The notes under the pieces are model-generated. The model worked only from the letters and a program-made list of their open reading frames with translations, ran no database searches and was not told the origin of the DNA. Below, one piece after another: positions 8,807 through 19,547 of a DNA stretch of 64,000 nucleotides. Location: contig NW_005179174.1 of the NCBI RefSeq assembly GCF_000350225.1, forward strand, positions 61,580 to 125,579, written 5' to 3'. Position 1 is the stretch's first letter, and each line of letters opens with the position of its first letter. The stretch is from Chondrus crispus (Eukaryota; Rhodophyta; Florideophyceae; Gigartinales; Gigartinaceae). Position numbers and translations under genes: made by a program.

Positions 8807-10436
8807 ATCGTCCCATTGACCCATTGCCCATGGTAGCGCCCTGCCGATCCATGTTCGGATCATTGTCCTCTGAGAGTATCGTCTCATCGTCGACACTTCC
8901 TTTCGTTCCACCGAAAATAAATTGCATTTCCTTTTCCTATCAACTTCCTCCTCTTGTTGCATTTTTCCTCTCTTTATCCAACACGTACGTCATCCTTCTC
9001 CTCATTTTCCTTTTCCTCCTCTTTATCCAACACGGCATGCTCATCCTTTTCCTCGTTTTCCTTTTCGTCCTCTTTATCCAACACCGCATGCTCATCCTCG
9101 AGTTCCCCCCCTTGGGTACCATGTGTGTCCCCTTAAATCCCGAGATCACAGAGCTCGGGCTTCCGTCTTCCTCCTCTTGCTTGCAGTGTGCGTCCTCTTC
9201 CCGTTTTGCTACCTCCCCGGGTTACAAGTAGGGGGTGTGGTGATCCTCTTTTTTAAAATTTGAGCAAGAGAAAATGGACGTGAACTCAGGGTGCGTCATC
9301 CATAATTTTTTTCTTTTGCTGTTCGCATTCTGGCGGTTAGCTCGAGGCGACACTTCTTCGCGATCTCGCACCTTCGTCAAGACTGAGCCTGTCCGACGGA
9401 GTCTTTTGTAGCTGTAGGACCGCCACATCCATCTGCCACACCTGTTACGCGTAGTCCAAACACATACTCATCCTTGTGATCGATCATGTAGACCTACACG
9501 TATCCAACTAGCGTGTCGACGGCATTCTGCATATCATCTCCCACGTCTGGTCGGACCGTATTTCCCGACACCACTGTTTTCTTGTCCTCGCGTAACCCTC
9601 CTGTTCGTCTCCGGTCACACCATGGTCCTTAGACTTCCTCCTCTTTTTCTGCGTACCGTCAATGCGGTCGCTCCCTCTATCCCGAACTTCCTCCTTTTTC
9701 TTTTTTTCTCGCCAGCTCAGTAGGTCCGTTTCTCGCTTACATCCCTCACTGGGGAAATACTGACTCCCCTGTAGTCTCTAAACGCGATCTGAATATCGGA
9801 CCATCCGGGTGATGTGTTCTGGTACGGTGGAATCGAATCACAAAGACAGTGGTTTTTTCCCGGTGTGTGTTCCTCGATGTTTGAACGTCTATATATCCTC
9901 ATCCATGGTGGTACCGTCTGCCTTGATCGCTCTGGCGAAGTCCCCCTCGAGATCCATCTCTCTTTTTCCTGCTCGTCAGCTTTGCACGCACAGAGGTACT
10001 GTACGTCTCCGTTTCGCAGGCTTGTCTTCTCGTGCACTTTGTTAACGTAATGCTGACGACGTCCTCGTCGTCGCTTTGTGAGACTCACCTTCCGAACCCC
10101 GTTTGTGTGGTCTCTCGAAGCTGTCAAACAGCCACATCCATGCTCCACGTGCTCCCAAAAAACCTTTCTCTCCTGGTACCCCATTTCTTTCTTTGTCGAA
10201 CTGGACAGCGTTTGCTCGCGCGTCACCTTCGCCGATAGTGTACGCGTCGCCGGGTCCTGATCCGCTTACTGTTATCTTCTGGGGCGGCTTGTCAACATCC
10301 GATTGTGGGGTCGCGTCCTCTGCGTCTACAAAAAAAATAATGATGGAGAAGGGAGGGGGGGAACGAGGTTACGGCGTCAACTGTATTCATTTTGCGCTTA
10401 CCGGTCAGCAGAGTTTGCTGGCCTCGAGCAGGAGGG
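8807..10436. other. gene-free pyrimidine-rich remnant of the pol-aORF spacer
   Basis: No gene supported. The first about 150 bases resemble the sequence that follows the aORF in element 3 (after 38322), so this is the long non-coding spacer of a decayed element. A tandem repeat lies at 8970-9110. The minus-strand ORF at 9717-10226 is low-complexity and matches no family I know. Confidence 0.5.
8970..9110. repeat. about 50-bp tandem repeat, 2.7 copies
   Basis: Units begin ctctttatccaacac at 8970, 9019 and 9070 (spacings 49 and 51 bases) and consist of TC-rich sequence with a catgctcatcct core. Confidence 0.75.
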
Positions 10437-11036
10437 TGTAGTATAATCACCCCCCACGACGAGGGGGGTGATTGCTAACAGTTCAGAAAGACCCCGATCG
10501 GCGGGAAGACAGAAGCACGGCCCACCTACGGTACCGAGCACGGGCTCGAGGTAGCGGTGGTAGAGCGGGATCGGGGAGGACGGGCGCACGCGCGAGCGGT
10601 TCTACGCCTCGACGCCCCGGAGCGGTACTGGGTGACGATCCAGTACCGACGGGCGGAGGCGGAGCCGGCTCGTGGGCGTGCTACGCGCGTCCTCAACCCG
10701 CGCGCGGTGCTACTCCTAGGTAAAACGGACGGAAGTACCTAAAAGTAAGCCGGCGGACCAAGGTAGAGGATCCTTGACAAGTCCGTCCTTGTCGTCCTCC
10801 ACCGCCGGCGGTCCGCTCATATTTAATGTACATTGTAGTCTGTCATAACTCTACAGAAGTGCCGGTCGACCGACACTGTAACGCTGTCAGCCGTCGGGGC
10901 TGACAGTCCACGTGTAGTACTTGTCCCGTACACGTGGGGGACACGTGTGTGCGCGCGTAGCTGTAAGGCTCGTGCCTTACTATCGCTGATCCGATCCTAA
11001 TCTAATTTCCGAATTTCCGTTTGGGGTTATACCACA
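10437..11036 (-). mobile_element. solo LTR, element-1 family, inverted
   Basis: The reverse complement begins TGTGGTATAA and ends TTATACTACA. It aligns along its whole length with the LTR at 12561-13153, which lies in the opposite orientation 1.5 kb away. Neither side shows a PBS or purine tract in the right orientation. The flanking pentamers GAGGG (10432-10436) and GGGGG (11037-11041) match at 4 of 5 positions, consistent with a decayed target duplication and a solo LTR. Confidence 0.75.
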
Positions 11037-12560
11037 GGGGGGAAACGGGTATTAAGACCTCAATCTGTCTTCCTCTCCTGCTTGTCGTCTCCTCGGTCTT
11101 AGTTCGACCTCTACGCGGGCGACGCCCTTGGCATAGCAAACCGGAGTCTCCTGTGGGGGTGTCCGTCAGCGTTCGAGGTGTTCACGAACAACCATCCTCA
11201 GTCGTAATTTGGGGCATTTGGGAAGGTGAAGGGGGGGAAGTTCTCAAGCTTCCTCCTCTTGTAATTTCCGTGGTCGCAAGAACGGCGCCTGGGGTCTGAT
11301 GACAACAAACGTGATACGTGTGCATTTCACAACGACGGCTGCTGCTTTCCTTAATTTTTCTTTTTAAAATATTCTCACGGCCGCTTCACACGTGTGTCTC
11401 CGTGCACTTGTCTGCCGGTGGTTTTCGTTTCTAAGTCAATAGAATGACTCGTCCTTCGTTTTGTTGGCTGCACACAGCGTCCTCATGCGACTACCTCTGT
11501 CGCCGGCATGTCGTGTCGTCACTTCCAGCGTACTTCCGACCCTCTGGTCGTCTTCTGTTCCCATCTATGCTCCTCTTGAATCCTGAGATACCTCCTCTTG
11601 ATTCGTGCTCCCTTCGTACAACCTCCCTCACTTCCTGCCGAACCGTACTGTACGTGTGTACGCGAAGTCGTCAGCCTGCGTTCCACGTAGCAAAAATTGC
11701 AACTTCCCGCGACGCGTTCCCACGTCCCTGATATCCACCTCTGGTCTATGCCAATTTTTCCTCCTCTTTTTCTTGCATCCTACCCTCACTCGGGGGTTAT
11801 CCTCAAACACGGAACTCCTCCAGCGCACCTTTTTTTCTCACCCCTAAATTGATTTCGACAACCCCACGTAGTGCGTCTCCGTTACGCAATTCTTCTCCAA
11901 CTACAAATCCCTCGTTCCCGAAAAATATCCAACGTCTTTCTTCCGTCGACCAGAGATCGTCCTCCTCTCCCACACACCGGCGGTGTTCACATAGGCTGTC
12001 GTAGGTAGCGCTAGAAGCGCTTCCCTGCAAAAATCGTCGAATACAATACTGTACCAAGCCTCGTTGTTCAGCTCAACCAAGACAATGTCTTCAATCCTTC
12101 ATTGCGTCTGCGTGTGTTTCTTCACGGCCGGGGTACTCATGTGGTCGCAACGGAATCGAGCGTAGTAGCGACACATGTCTCTCTGGACTTCCTTCACGTG
12201 ATTCTTCATTCTGCGCTGCCCTTGAAGAAATCAATGACGAGTGTGACGAAAGAGTCTCGTGCCCCCCTCCGGCCCGGCACCGCCGGCCGGGGGGACGGCG
12301 AGCTTTTATTCAATCTGGACAGCTAGGGCCACACTAATTGGTGTGGCCTTTGTGGGGTATCACCTGCGACATGGCCTACTTGGCGGTCGGGGTCATTGGC
12401 CAGCAAGCACGCGCGTCGACGTGTTTCTTTTGTGGGGCATCACAGTCCCCCTGACGCGCGGGCAGCTGGGCTATGACGGCGGGGGTGAGTTGGATTTGGA
12501 CTCTCTTGTGGAATGGTTTTGACTCCGAGATTGGCGCGGTGTGCTTCGTAAAGTGCTGTC
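11037..12560. other. gene-free region between inverted LTRs
   Basis: Pyrimidine-rich sequence resembling 9.2-10.4 kb; probably the same decayed spacer, split by the solo LTR. It contains small inverted repeats (for example near 12328-12349) but no supportable gene. Confidence 0.4.
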
Positions 12561-13153
12561 TGTGGTATAACAACAAACGGAAACTAGATTAGGATCGGAT
12601 CAGGGACAGTAAGGCAACGAGCCTTACGGCCATGCGCGCACACACGTGTCCTCCGCGTGTACGGGACGCGTACTACACGTGGACTGTCATCCCCGACGGC
12701 TGACAGCGTTACAGTGTCGGTAGACCGGCACTTCTGTAGAGTTATAATAGACTACAATGTACATTAAATATGAGCGGACCGCCGGCGGTGGAGGACGACA
12801 AGGACGGACTTGTCAAGGATCCTCTACCTTGGTCCGCCGGCTTACTTTTAGGTACTTCCGTCCGTTTTACCTAGGAGTAGCACCGCGCGCGGGTTGAGGA
12901 CGCGCGTAGCACGCCCACGAGCCGCCTCTGCCTCCGCCCATCGGTACTGGATCGTCACCCAGTACCGCTCCGGGGCGTCGAGGCGTAGAACCGCTCGCGC
13001 GTGCGCCCGTCCTCCCCGATCTCGCTCTACCACCGCTACCTCGAGCCCGTGCTCGGTACCGTGGGTGGGCCGTGCTTCTGTCTTCCCGCCGATCGGGGTC
13101 TTTCCGAACTGTCAGTAATCACCCCCCTCGTCGTTGGGGGTGATTATACTACA
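12561..13153 (+). repeat. 5' LTR of element 1
   Basis: Begins TGTGGTATAA and ends TTATACTACA (imperfect terminal inverted repeat), directly before the PBS. It contains hairpins at 12609-12627, 12684-12706 and 12713-12732. A second inverted repeat surrounds the sequence ggtactggatcgtcacccag near 12940-12965. Confidence 0.85.
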
Positions 13154-13154
13154 G

Positions 13155-13172
13155 TGGTCTCCCGACCTAGAA
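13155..13172 (+). promoter_or_regulatory. primer binding site, tRNA-Tyr-like
   Basis: TGGTCTCCCGACCTAGAA lies one base after the LTR. The same 18 bases follow the 5' LTRs of elements 2 and 4. The complement ends ...CGGGAGACCA: CCA, discriminator A, a G72 implying a C1-G72 pair (a tRNA-Tyr hallmark in eukaryotes) and a C at position 61. Confidence 0.75.
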
Positions 13173-13230
13173 GACTCTCAAGATCGAACCGAGAAGAGTA
13201 TCGTTTACCTCCGCGTCCTTACGCGTCGAG

Positions 13231-15792
13231 ATGAGTGGCGAATATCCCACCTTGATTCGTTCGGAGCCCGCCGATGTGCGAGAGGCCGCGCTCCTCGTCC
13301 GAGTCGGCGGCGGCGACGCTGGTCCTCGAGACCGCGAACTGTCGCCCGACTTCTCCGAAGGACGCGCTCGAGCGATATACGATCGCATCGCGGAGTATAT
13401 CGAAGATGTCCGAACATCCCTCCGTATCGACGTCTCCGACAGCGTCTACGCCCGCTGTATGGATGAGTTGCGCTCCCTCCGCGAAGGAAGGTTTGAGCGC
13501 CTAACTCAGTCCTTGGAGAACCTGCGCGCCCTCGTCGACCAGCTACAGTCCCGTTTGGTACTGGTCGAGGAGGCCCGCATCGATTCCTCCGCCGTGGACG
13601 TTGCGGGTCGACCGGCGAGTGCAAACTCCGGGGTCCGATGCGACCCGCAACCCTTCCCATCAGCCGAACAGATGGGAGCGTTCGCGCACATGGCGGCGGA
13701 GCTCAACTCAACGCGCCGCCGTGCCCGTGAAATGGAACAGACCTCGGCCGAGAGGCCGCCCGGAGCCCCCTCGAGTGGGCCCGGTGCCACTGTTCCTCCG
13801 GGCGCATCCGGAGCGCAGGAGTGGCCCCTGACTGGAGCCCTCACCAGTCGGAGGGCGAAGGACATCAAGCCGACGGCGGACGCGAACTTCGCGTCCGAGA
13901 CTCAAGCCCTGCCGTATGCATCCGGAAGCATGCGGCAGTCCCGACGGGTACCGAACGAACCCGACCGTGGCCGTGGAGGAGTCGCCCGCGGATCAGGGGA
14001 ACCGATTCTCCCCTTCGATCCTCGCTGGGGCGGCTACCAGCCAGCGGATCTTACCGCGCATCCCGGCCCCGTCGACGTCGGAACGTTGCCCGTCACTCCG
14101 TTCGGAACGTGGGGCCCCGCCAAACTCGGGCTCGAGCCCGTCCACACCATGATACAGGAGTTCAGTGCCGTTGCGAACTACCGCATGTATCGGTTGGACA
14201 ACACCTCGAGGCTCGTTACCTCGGGTGACGCGGGACGGATCGCGAAGTGCGTCCAACGCTGCCGTGGGCTCCGTCCCACGATGAAGAGCTTCGACGGTAC
14301 TGACGCGATCCAGTTGCTCCCGTTCCTGAAGGATATCCGGCTAACCTTCAATGCCCAGCACCTGACCGAAGGTGTGGCAATCCGTGTCTTCGCTTACTTC
14401 CTCGAGCGGGACGCGGAGCAGTTGTATACGAGTTACACCATGCGCGTCCTCCGCGCCGGCCAGCTCCACGACGACACGAGCTGGCCTGGTCTCGTCAACC
14501 AATTTATCAAACGCTACCTAACCGACGACGTGTTAGGGGAAGCGTTTGATGCTGTTGCGTCGGCGCGACAGCTTCCACACGAAACCGAGAACACGTTCGC
14601 AGACCGGCTGGAATCCGCCGCGTTCTGATGCACGGCCGTGTTCTCAGAACAAGCTCTCGCGCACTACTTCGTGCGCAGGTTGTCCACTGCGACCCGGGCA
14701 GCAGTGGCAGAGACGATGCAAAGGTTGCCCGGACAACAGAAGACCGAAATCTCAACGATTCGCCGTATTGCAACGGCCGAGGGTACAACCTACCGCGCCC
14801 GTCGCGGGTTGCCGCTGCCGGACCCGAAGCCGGCAGCGAAGGGAGTCCGAACTCCAAGGTCGCACGGAACAAGTTCGCCGGCGACCGCCCTCCACATTGG
14901 AGAAGATGAGTGGCAGGCCGACCCTGTCCTCATTACACAAGGCTCCGACCGGGCGGGAGGCCGACCCCCTACGCCAGCTTCCACCGGTTCGATTGGAAGC
15001 TTCGCAACGGCGTTCGCGCACACGCCAAGGGCCACGGGTGGTCCGAACCACAACATGGCCGAGCTGGATATCTCCCGTCGAGAAGGAGACCGCGGGCTGC
15101 CCAACGTGCCTCGACTCACGGATGAGGAGGCACGCCACGCGGCGACTTTCGCGTCGACCGATGGCAGCGCGTACATTTGTTGGCTGTGCCGGACGTACGG
15201 CCACGCCATGTACGCGTGCCCGTTCCTGTCGCCTGAACAACGTCAGTTCACGGCGTACAGGAACTACCGCTATCAGATGGAGACGCGCCCCGGAATGCGC
15301 AATCTCATCCAGCAGTCTACGCGGGCAGACCGAGACCCGCGTCGAGGTGACCCGAGCCGATCGGGTGGGGGCGTCCGTTTTGCCCCTCGTGAAGGCGGGT
15401 ACCGATACCCGGGGACCGATCAAAGGGATCGACGTGACCCTCGTCGGATGGATACGCGATATCCCCGTCGAGATGGGCGAGGCGACCGGGGCCGACCCCC
15501 GTTGCCCCAAGGGGTACAGAACGCCATCATGAACCTCCAAGATTGGGCTGGGGAGACGCACCCCCAGCTCACGGACGGAGGCGGAGGAGAGCCCGTTCTC
15601 TCCGCCCCTCGAATATTGCAACGGCCGGACGTTGCAATCCAAGGCCACGAAGTATCCGATTACTTCGTACAAGATGCCCAGTCGGGGTGGGGAAACCGTC
15701 CCCATCCGCGCGGCCAGGGGCCCGTCGACGCACTAGCTAACGATAGCCAAGCGACTAGTACTGACAGCTCGGGTAGTTCGAAAACCCCGTAA
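13231..15792 (+). pseudogene. gag: gag of element 1, one in-frame stop
   Basis: A single frame of 854 codons broken once, by TGA at 14626-14628; the frame continues immediately (CTAVFSEQALAHYF), so this looks like a CGA-to-TGA nonsense mutation. The N-terminal 130 residues are helical and Glu/Arg-rich, the middle is a Pro/Gly-rich linker, then a retrotransposon capsid-like core (about 13.9-14.9 kb; FDGTDAIQLLPFLKDI), then a zinc knuckle CX2CX4HX4C (CWLC...H...C, about 15180-15225) and an Arg-rich tail. Gag forms the particle and binds RNA. pol follows in the -1 frame and is open upstream of the gag stop. Confidence 0.85.
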
Positions 15793-18402
15793 AGACGGTT
15801 ACGTTCGCGCGGTCGCGTGAACCGTCTTGTCACACCAACCTAGACCCGCCCCTATTTGTCCCCGGCGGGGGAGGGGAATGTTTACCGATATTATTCCCCT
15901 CAACCCCGCACGAGCGCACCGAGACACCCGTAAGCTCGGTGCGAAAAAACGAAGACGCCGAGGCAACCGTGAGCCCGGCGCACATGGAGGAAGGCACTGT
16001 AGCAACCGTGAGCCAAGTGCCTGACAAGAAGCGCATCGAACGCGCCAGCGGCCCGACCCAGGGGGACCCGGGGCCGCCAGAAGAATTCAAGCCGCGTACG
16101 AACGCGACTTGTCGCGGGGACGCGGCCGACCGAAGGGCGCCCCGCGACGAAGGCCGAAGGACGCGGAAGAGAAGTCGGAACCGGCGCCGGCGGCCCAGGC
16201 GGAACGATCTCGCCGAGCCGGGCACGCCGAAGGTGGTCGACGGCGTCATTTGCCTTATGACGTCGAAGATTTACAACGTCCTCGGCTCGATAGCCACGGA
16301 GGGAAATGCCTTCAAGCCCCGCACGATCGCCGTTGATACGTGCTCGGGGTACAATCTGGTGAGGAAGGCGGACCTTCCTCCCGATTGGTCGCGGTACGTC
16401 ATCCGCGACGTGCCACTGCCCCGATTGGCAGGCGCGAATAGCAACCCGCTTACGCTCTCGGCCGTCGTACGCCTGGCCGTGCGGTTGAGGAACACGACGT
16501 TCCGAATTCCGTTCGTCGTGGCGGACCAGCTCGCCGTGCCGGTCCTCCTTGGTACGGCCTTCATCGATACACACGTACGCAGTATCGACATTGAAGCTCA
16601 ACGGTTGGAGCTCTGCCAAGGTGGCTCCGTTGCCATCGTCGACGGGAAAGGGGAGCCGACTCCCCCAACCAGGCGGCACAGACGTCAGACAAGCCGGGCT
16701 GACGCACGCGACGAAGCCCCGCAGGCGATCCGAATCGCCCGCTGGGTTACCATCCCCGCGAGGTCGCAGGCCCGTGTGCGCGTTACCACGACGGGGAGGG
16801 GCCTCGTGTTTATAGAGCCGAAGCCGTCACTCCAACACCGACATGGAGTGAGGCTGACGAACGGCGTCGTCGAGGTCCTACCGAACCAGACCTTCCACGT
16901 CATCGTCGCGAACTTTTCGCGACAGGAAAGGCGGCTTCCGAAGCACACCGTCATGGGATACGCGAAGCGCAACCCCCTGGCTATCCTGACGCCCGAACGT
17001 CGCATCGCCGAGGGGATCGCGCACGCGCTACACCTCACCGACTTGGCCGATCAAGTCGGAACGGCAGGAGCTGGTCGACCAGGCTCCACCCAGGGGGCAA
17101 CCGTTGAGAAGAGAGGAGCCGGTACGGACGGCCGACCGGCGAAGTGCCCGCCGCCGGAAGGGGGCACTGCACCCGCCTCTAAAAAGGATCCAGAAAGTCC
17201 GCCGGAGGATTGGGAAAAAGAAATCGACTTGTCTTACGTCGATGATGACAAGTTCCGGGCCCTCGTGCTCGGGATGCTCCGTAAGCACTCGAGTCTGTGG
17301 AGCGGGGCGCTCGGAACGATCCGAGCGACCGAACACCGCATTCCCCTCGAACCGGATTCGAAGCCGATACGTTCAATGCCCTACCGAAAGGGGCCGGCTA
17401 TGGGTGAGATGGTCGCCAAGGAAGTCAACAAAATGTTGAACGCAGGGGTAATCGAACCCGCGAGCACCGAGTGGGCGTCTCCCGTGGTGCTCGTACCGAA
17501 GAAAGACGGCTCTCTTCGGTTCTGCGTGGACTACCGGCGTCTCAACGCGAAGACGGCAGCGGATTCGTATCCGCTGCCCCGGATGGACGACTGCATCGAT
17601 TCGCTCGGAGATGCAGCCGTCTTCACGACGTTGGACTGCAATTCCGGTTATTGGCAGATCCCCGTCGCTCCGGAAGACCGGGACAAGACCACGTTCACTA
17701 CGCATATGGGAACGTTTCGCCATTTGCGTATGCCGTTCGGGCTAAAAGGGGCACCGGCCACCTTCCAACGTGCCCTCTACATCATCCTATCTGGCGTCCG
17801 ATGGCAGATATGCCTCGTCTACCTGGATGATGTCATCGTGTTCTCCCGTACGCACGGAGGACACGCAAAGCATCTAGACATTGTCTTGAGCTTGTTGAGG
17901 AGCGCCGGAATCTCCCTCAAGCTCAAGAAGTGTAGCTTCTTCCAACCGAAGTGTGCACTACCTGGGGCACGTCATTTCCCCAGGTAAGGTGAGCGTCGCC
18001 GAAGCGGCGGCGGACGCCTTCAAGACGTTCACGTTTCCGAGGACGTTGACGCAGGTGCGCTCGTACCTCGGAGCGTGCAACGTCTACCGCCGCTTCGTGA
18101 AGGGGTTCGCGAAGATTGCGCGCCCATTAACGGACATGACGGACAAAGACGCGGACCCCGACTTCGAAAACCCGACGGAGCTGCAACTTCAAGCGTTCGA
18201 AGCGCTGAAGGAGCGCATGATTTCCCCGCCGATCCTAGCATTGCCGCGGTACGGTCGGCCATACATGATCGACACGGATGCTAGTGCCTATCAACTGGGC
18301 TGTACGTTGCTCCAGGAACACCAAGGCGCCAACGACTGGCGCCCCGTGGGGTATTGGTCGTACTCACTGTCCGATAGTGAGCGCAACTACAGCGCTACGG
18401 AG
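15780..18402 (+). pseudogene. pol: pol of element 1, 5' part (PR-RT-RNase H N-terminus)
   Basis: The frame is open from before the gag stop (-1 relative to gag), with a first start-like codon (GTG) at 15939. The protease site near 16330 reads VDTCSGYNLV: the usual DTGA has become DTCS, so the flap-side glycine is missing. The RT is clear: EWASPVVLVPKKDGSLRF, MPFGLKGAPATF, and YLDD at about 17820. A 1-base frameshift near 17950 moves the reading to the frame that ends at 18402 inside RNase H (DTDASAYQLG ... NYSATE), where element 2's LTR begins. The integrase resumes at 32859. Dead copy. Confidence 0.85.
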
Positions 18403-19422
18403 TGTAGTGCAATACCCGTCTCGGGTAGGGGGAAAAAAAGGAAGTGAAAAAGGAAAAAAATTGGATACTGTAGTCCGGGTTTGGGGACACACGTGTGCGA
18501 CGAGGCGCACGATTATTTTAAATATTTAATTTATTCACTAATTAGATCTAGAATCTAGAGCCGGGAGCTACTGTACTCGCCCCGGCGGGGCTCTATATAA
18601 CTTAGCCCTTTGACCGAACAAGTCAATAAACCAACCCGAGTTGCCGGAGTTGAATGTCGCCTTGGTCGAAGTCCGTCTCTACCAAGACGCTCCCTTTTAC
18701 CTAAGCCTACGGCATCCTCTATCGCTCGCGGTTCCCTTTTCTCTTTCTTTTATTTCCCTATCCTTTTCTATCTCTAATTCTACCTATTTTCCCCTTATCT
18801 TGTGTTGGTGCCATCGGCCTCGTTTGCGACCGAACCGGTGTAGGTGTCTTTGCCGTCGGGCGACACAGTTGACGTCGCGCTGCTACTGTGACCCATTTTC
18901 CGACGGAGACCGTTGTAACGACGTCTCCCTTGAAGGGCTCCGTCGTGTTACGAGCCAGTGTTGGTGCCATCGGCCTCGGTTGCGACCGAACCGGTGTAGG
19001 TGTTTCGATCCATCGGGCGGCACAGTTGACGTAGCGCTGCTACTTTCATTTCATCCCGTCGGGCTGCGTTGCGACGCCCCCGTCGAAGGCCTTGTCGCGT
19101 TACAAGGTGTCGAAGAAGCTCAACGAGCATTGGCCTTAAAACCCAGTGGAACCGGTGTATCTACGTACGCGCCCCACCCCACACTCGTCGAGCAGTTCTC
19201 TTCGCAAGTCTCTACCACACCGATCCCGGGCCGGGCTATTTCTCTGTGCCCCCTCCCATCAGGGATCTGAGCTACTACGAGTCGCAAGCTCGTTTAAACG
19301 GAGAAGGGAGAGTCGGACACTCCGTAGCGCTGTGCCATCGGCAGTTCTTCTTTTTGTTGCTGTTGTTGTTTTTGCTGGACCATCGGACCGCGGTCTCTGC
19401 CCGACAGGCGCATTGCACTACA
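18403..19422 (+). repeat. 5' LTR of element 2
   Basis: Begins TGTAGTGCAAT and ends ATTGCACTACA, an 11-bp perfect terminal inverted repeat. TATATAA lies at 18594-18600 and AATAAA at 18625-18630, so promoter and poly(A) signal are close together. A direct repeat of 156-bp period starts at 18802 and 18958 (gtgttggtgccatcggcctc). The ORF that spans much of the LTR on the plus strand is not conserved in frame among the copies and is not called. Confidence 0.9.
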
Positions 19423-19426
19423 AAAG

Positions 19427-19444
19427 TGGTCTCCCGACCTAGAA
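19427..19444 (+). promoter_or_regulatory. primer binding site of element 2
   Basis: The same 18 bases as in elements 1 and 4, four bases after the LTR end. A long pyrimidine tract ending in TAG (about 19488-19530) lies between it and the gag ATG and looks like a splice acceptor. Confidence 0.75.
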
Positions 19445-19547
19445 ATTGTTTTATCTACGACAACGAAGTGGTCTGGGTAACGGACTCTTTTTTTTATTTT
19501 CTTTTTGTTTGTAACTTTTTTGCTGCGTAGGTCCACTCGTACGAGCG

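Noticed and set aside
8970..9110. CRISPR-like spaced repeat
   Set aside because: The units are contiguous and TC-rich without unique spacers; an ordinary tandem repeat in eukaryotic DNA.
8467..9231. 254-codon ORF across the solo LTR end and the aORF remnant
   Set aside because: Joins LTR sequence, an aORF piece and a tandem repeat; only the aORF part is meaningful and is annotated as a pseudogene.
14752..15705. 317-codon antisense ORF within element 1 gag
   Set aside because: Lies entirely opposite a clear gag coding frame with a zinc knuckle; a GC-rich shadow frame.
18641..19270. ORF covering much of the 5' LTR of element 2
   Set aside because: The frame is not conserved among the three LTR copies (its extent and frame differ at 32234 and 36273), and it begins at the R region.
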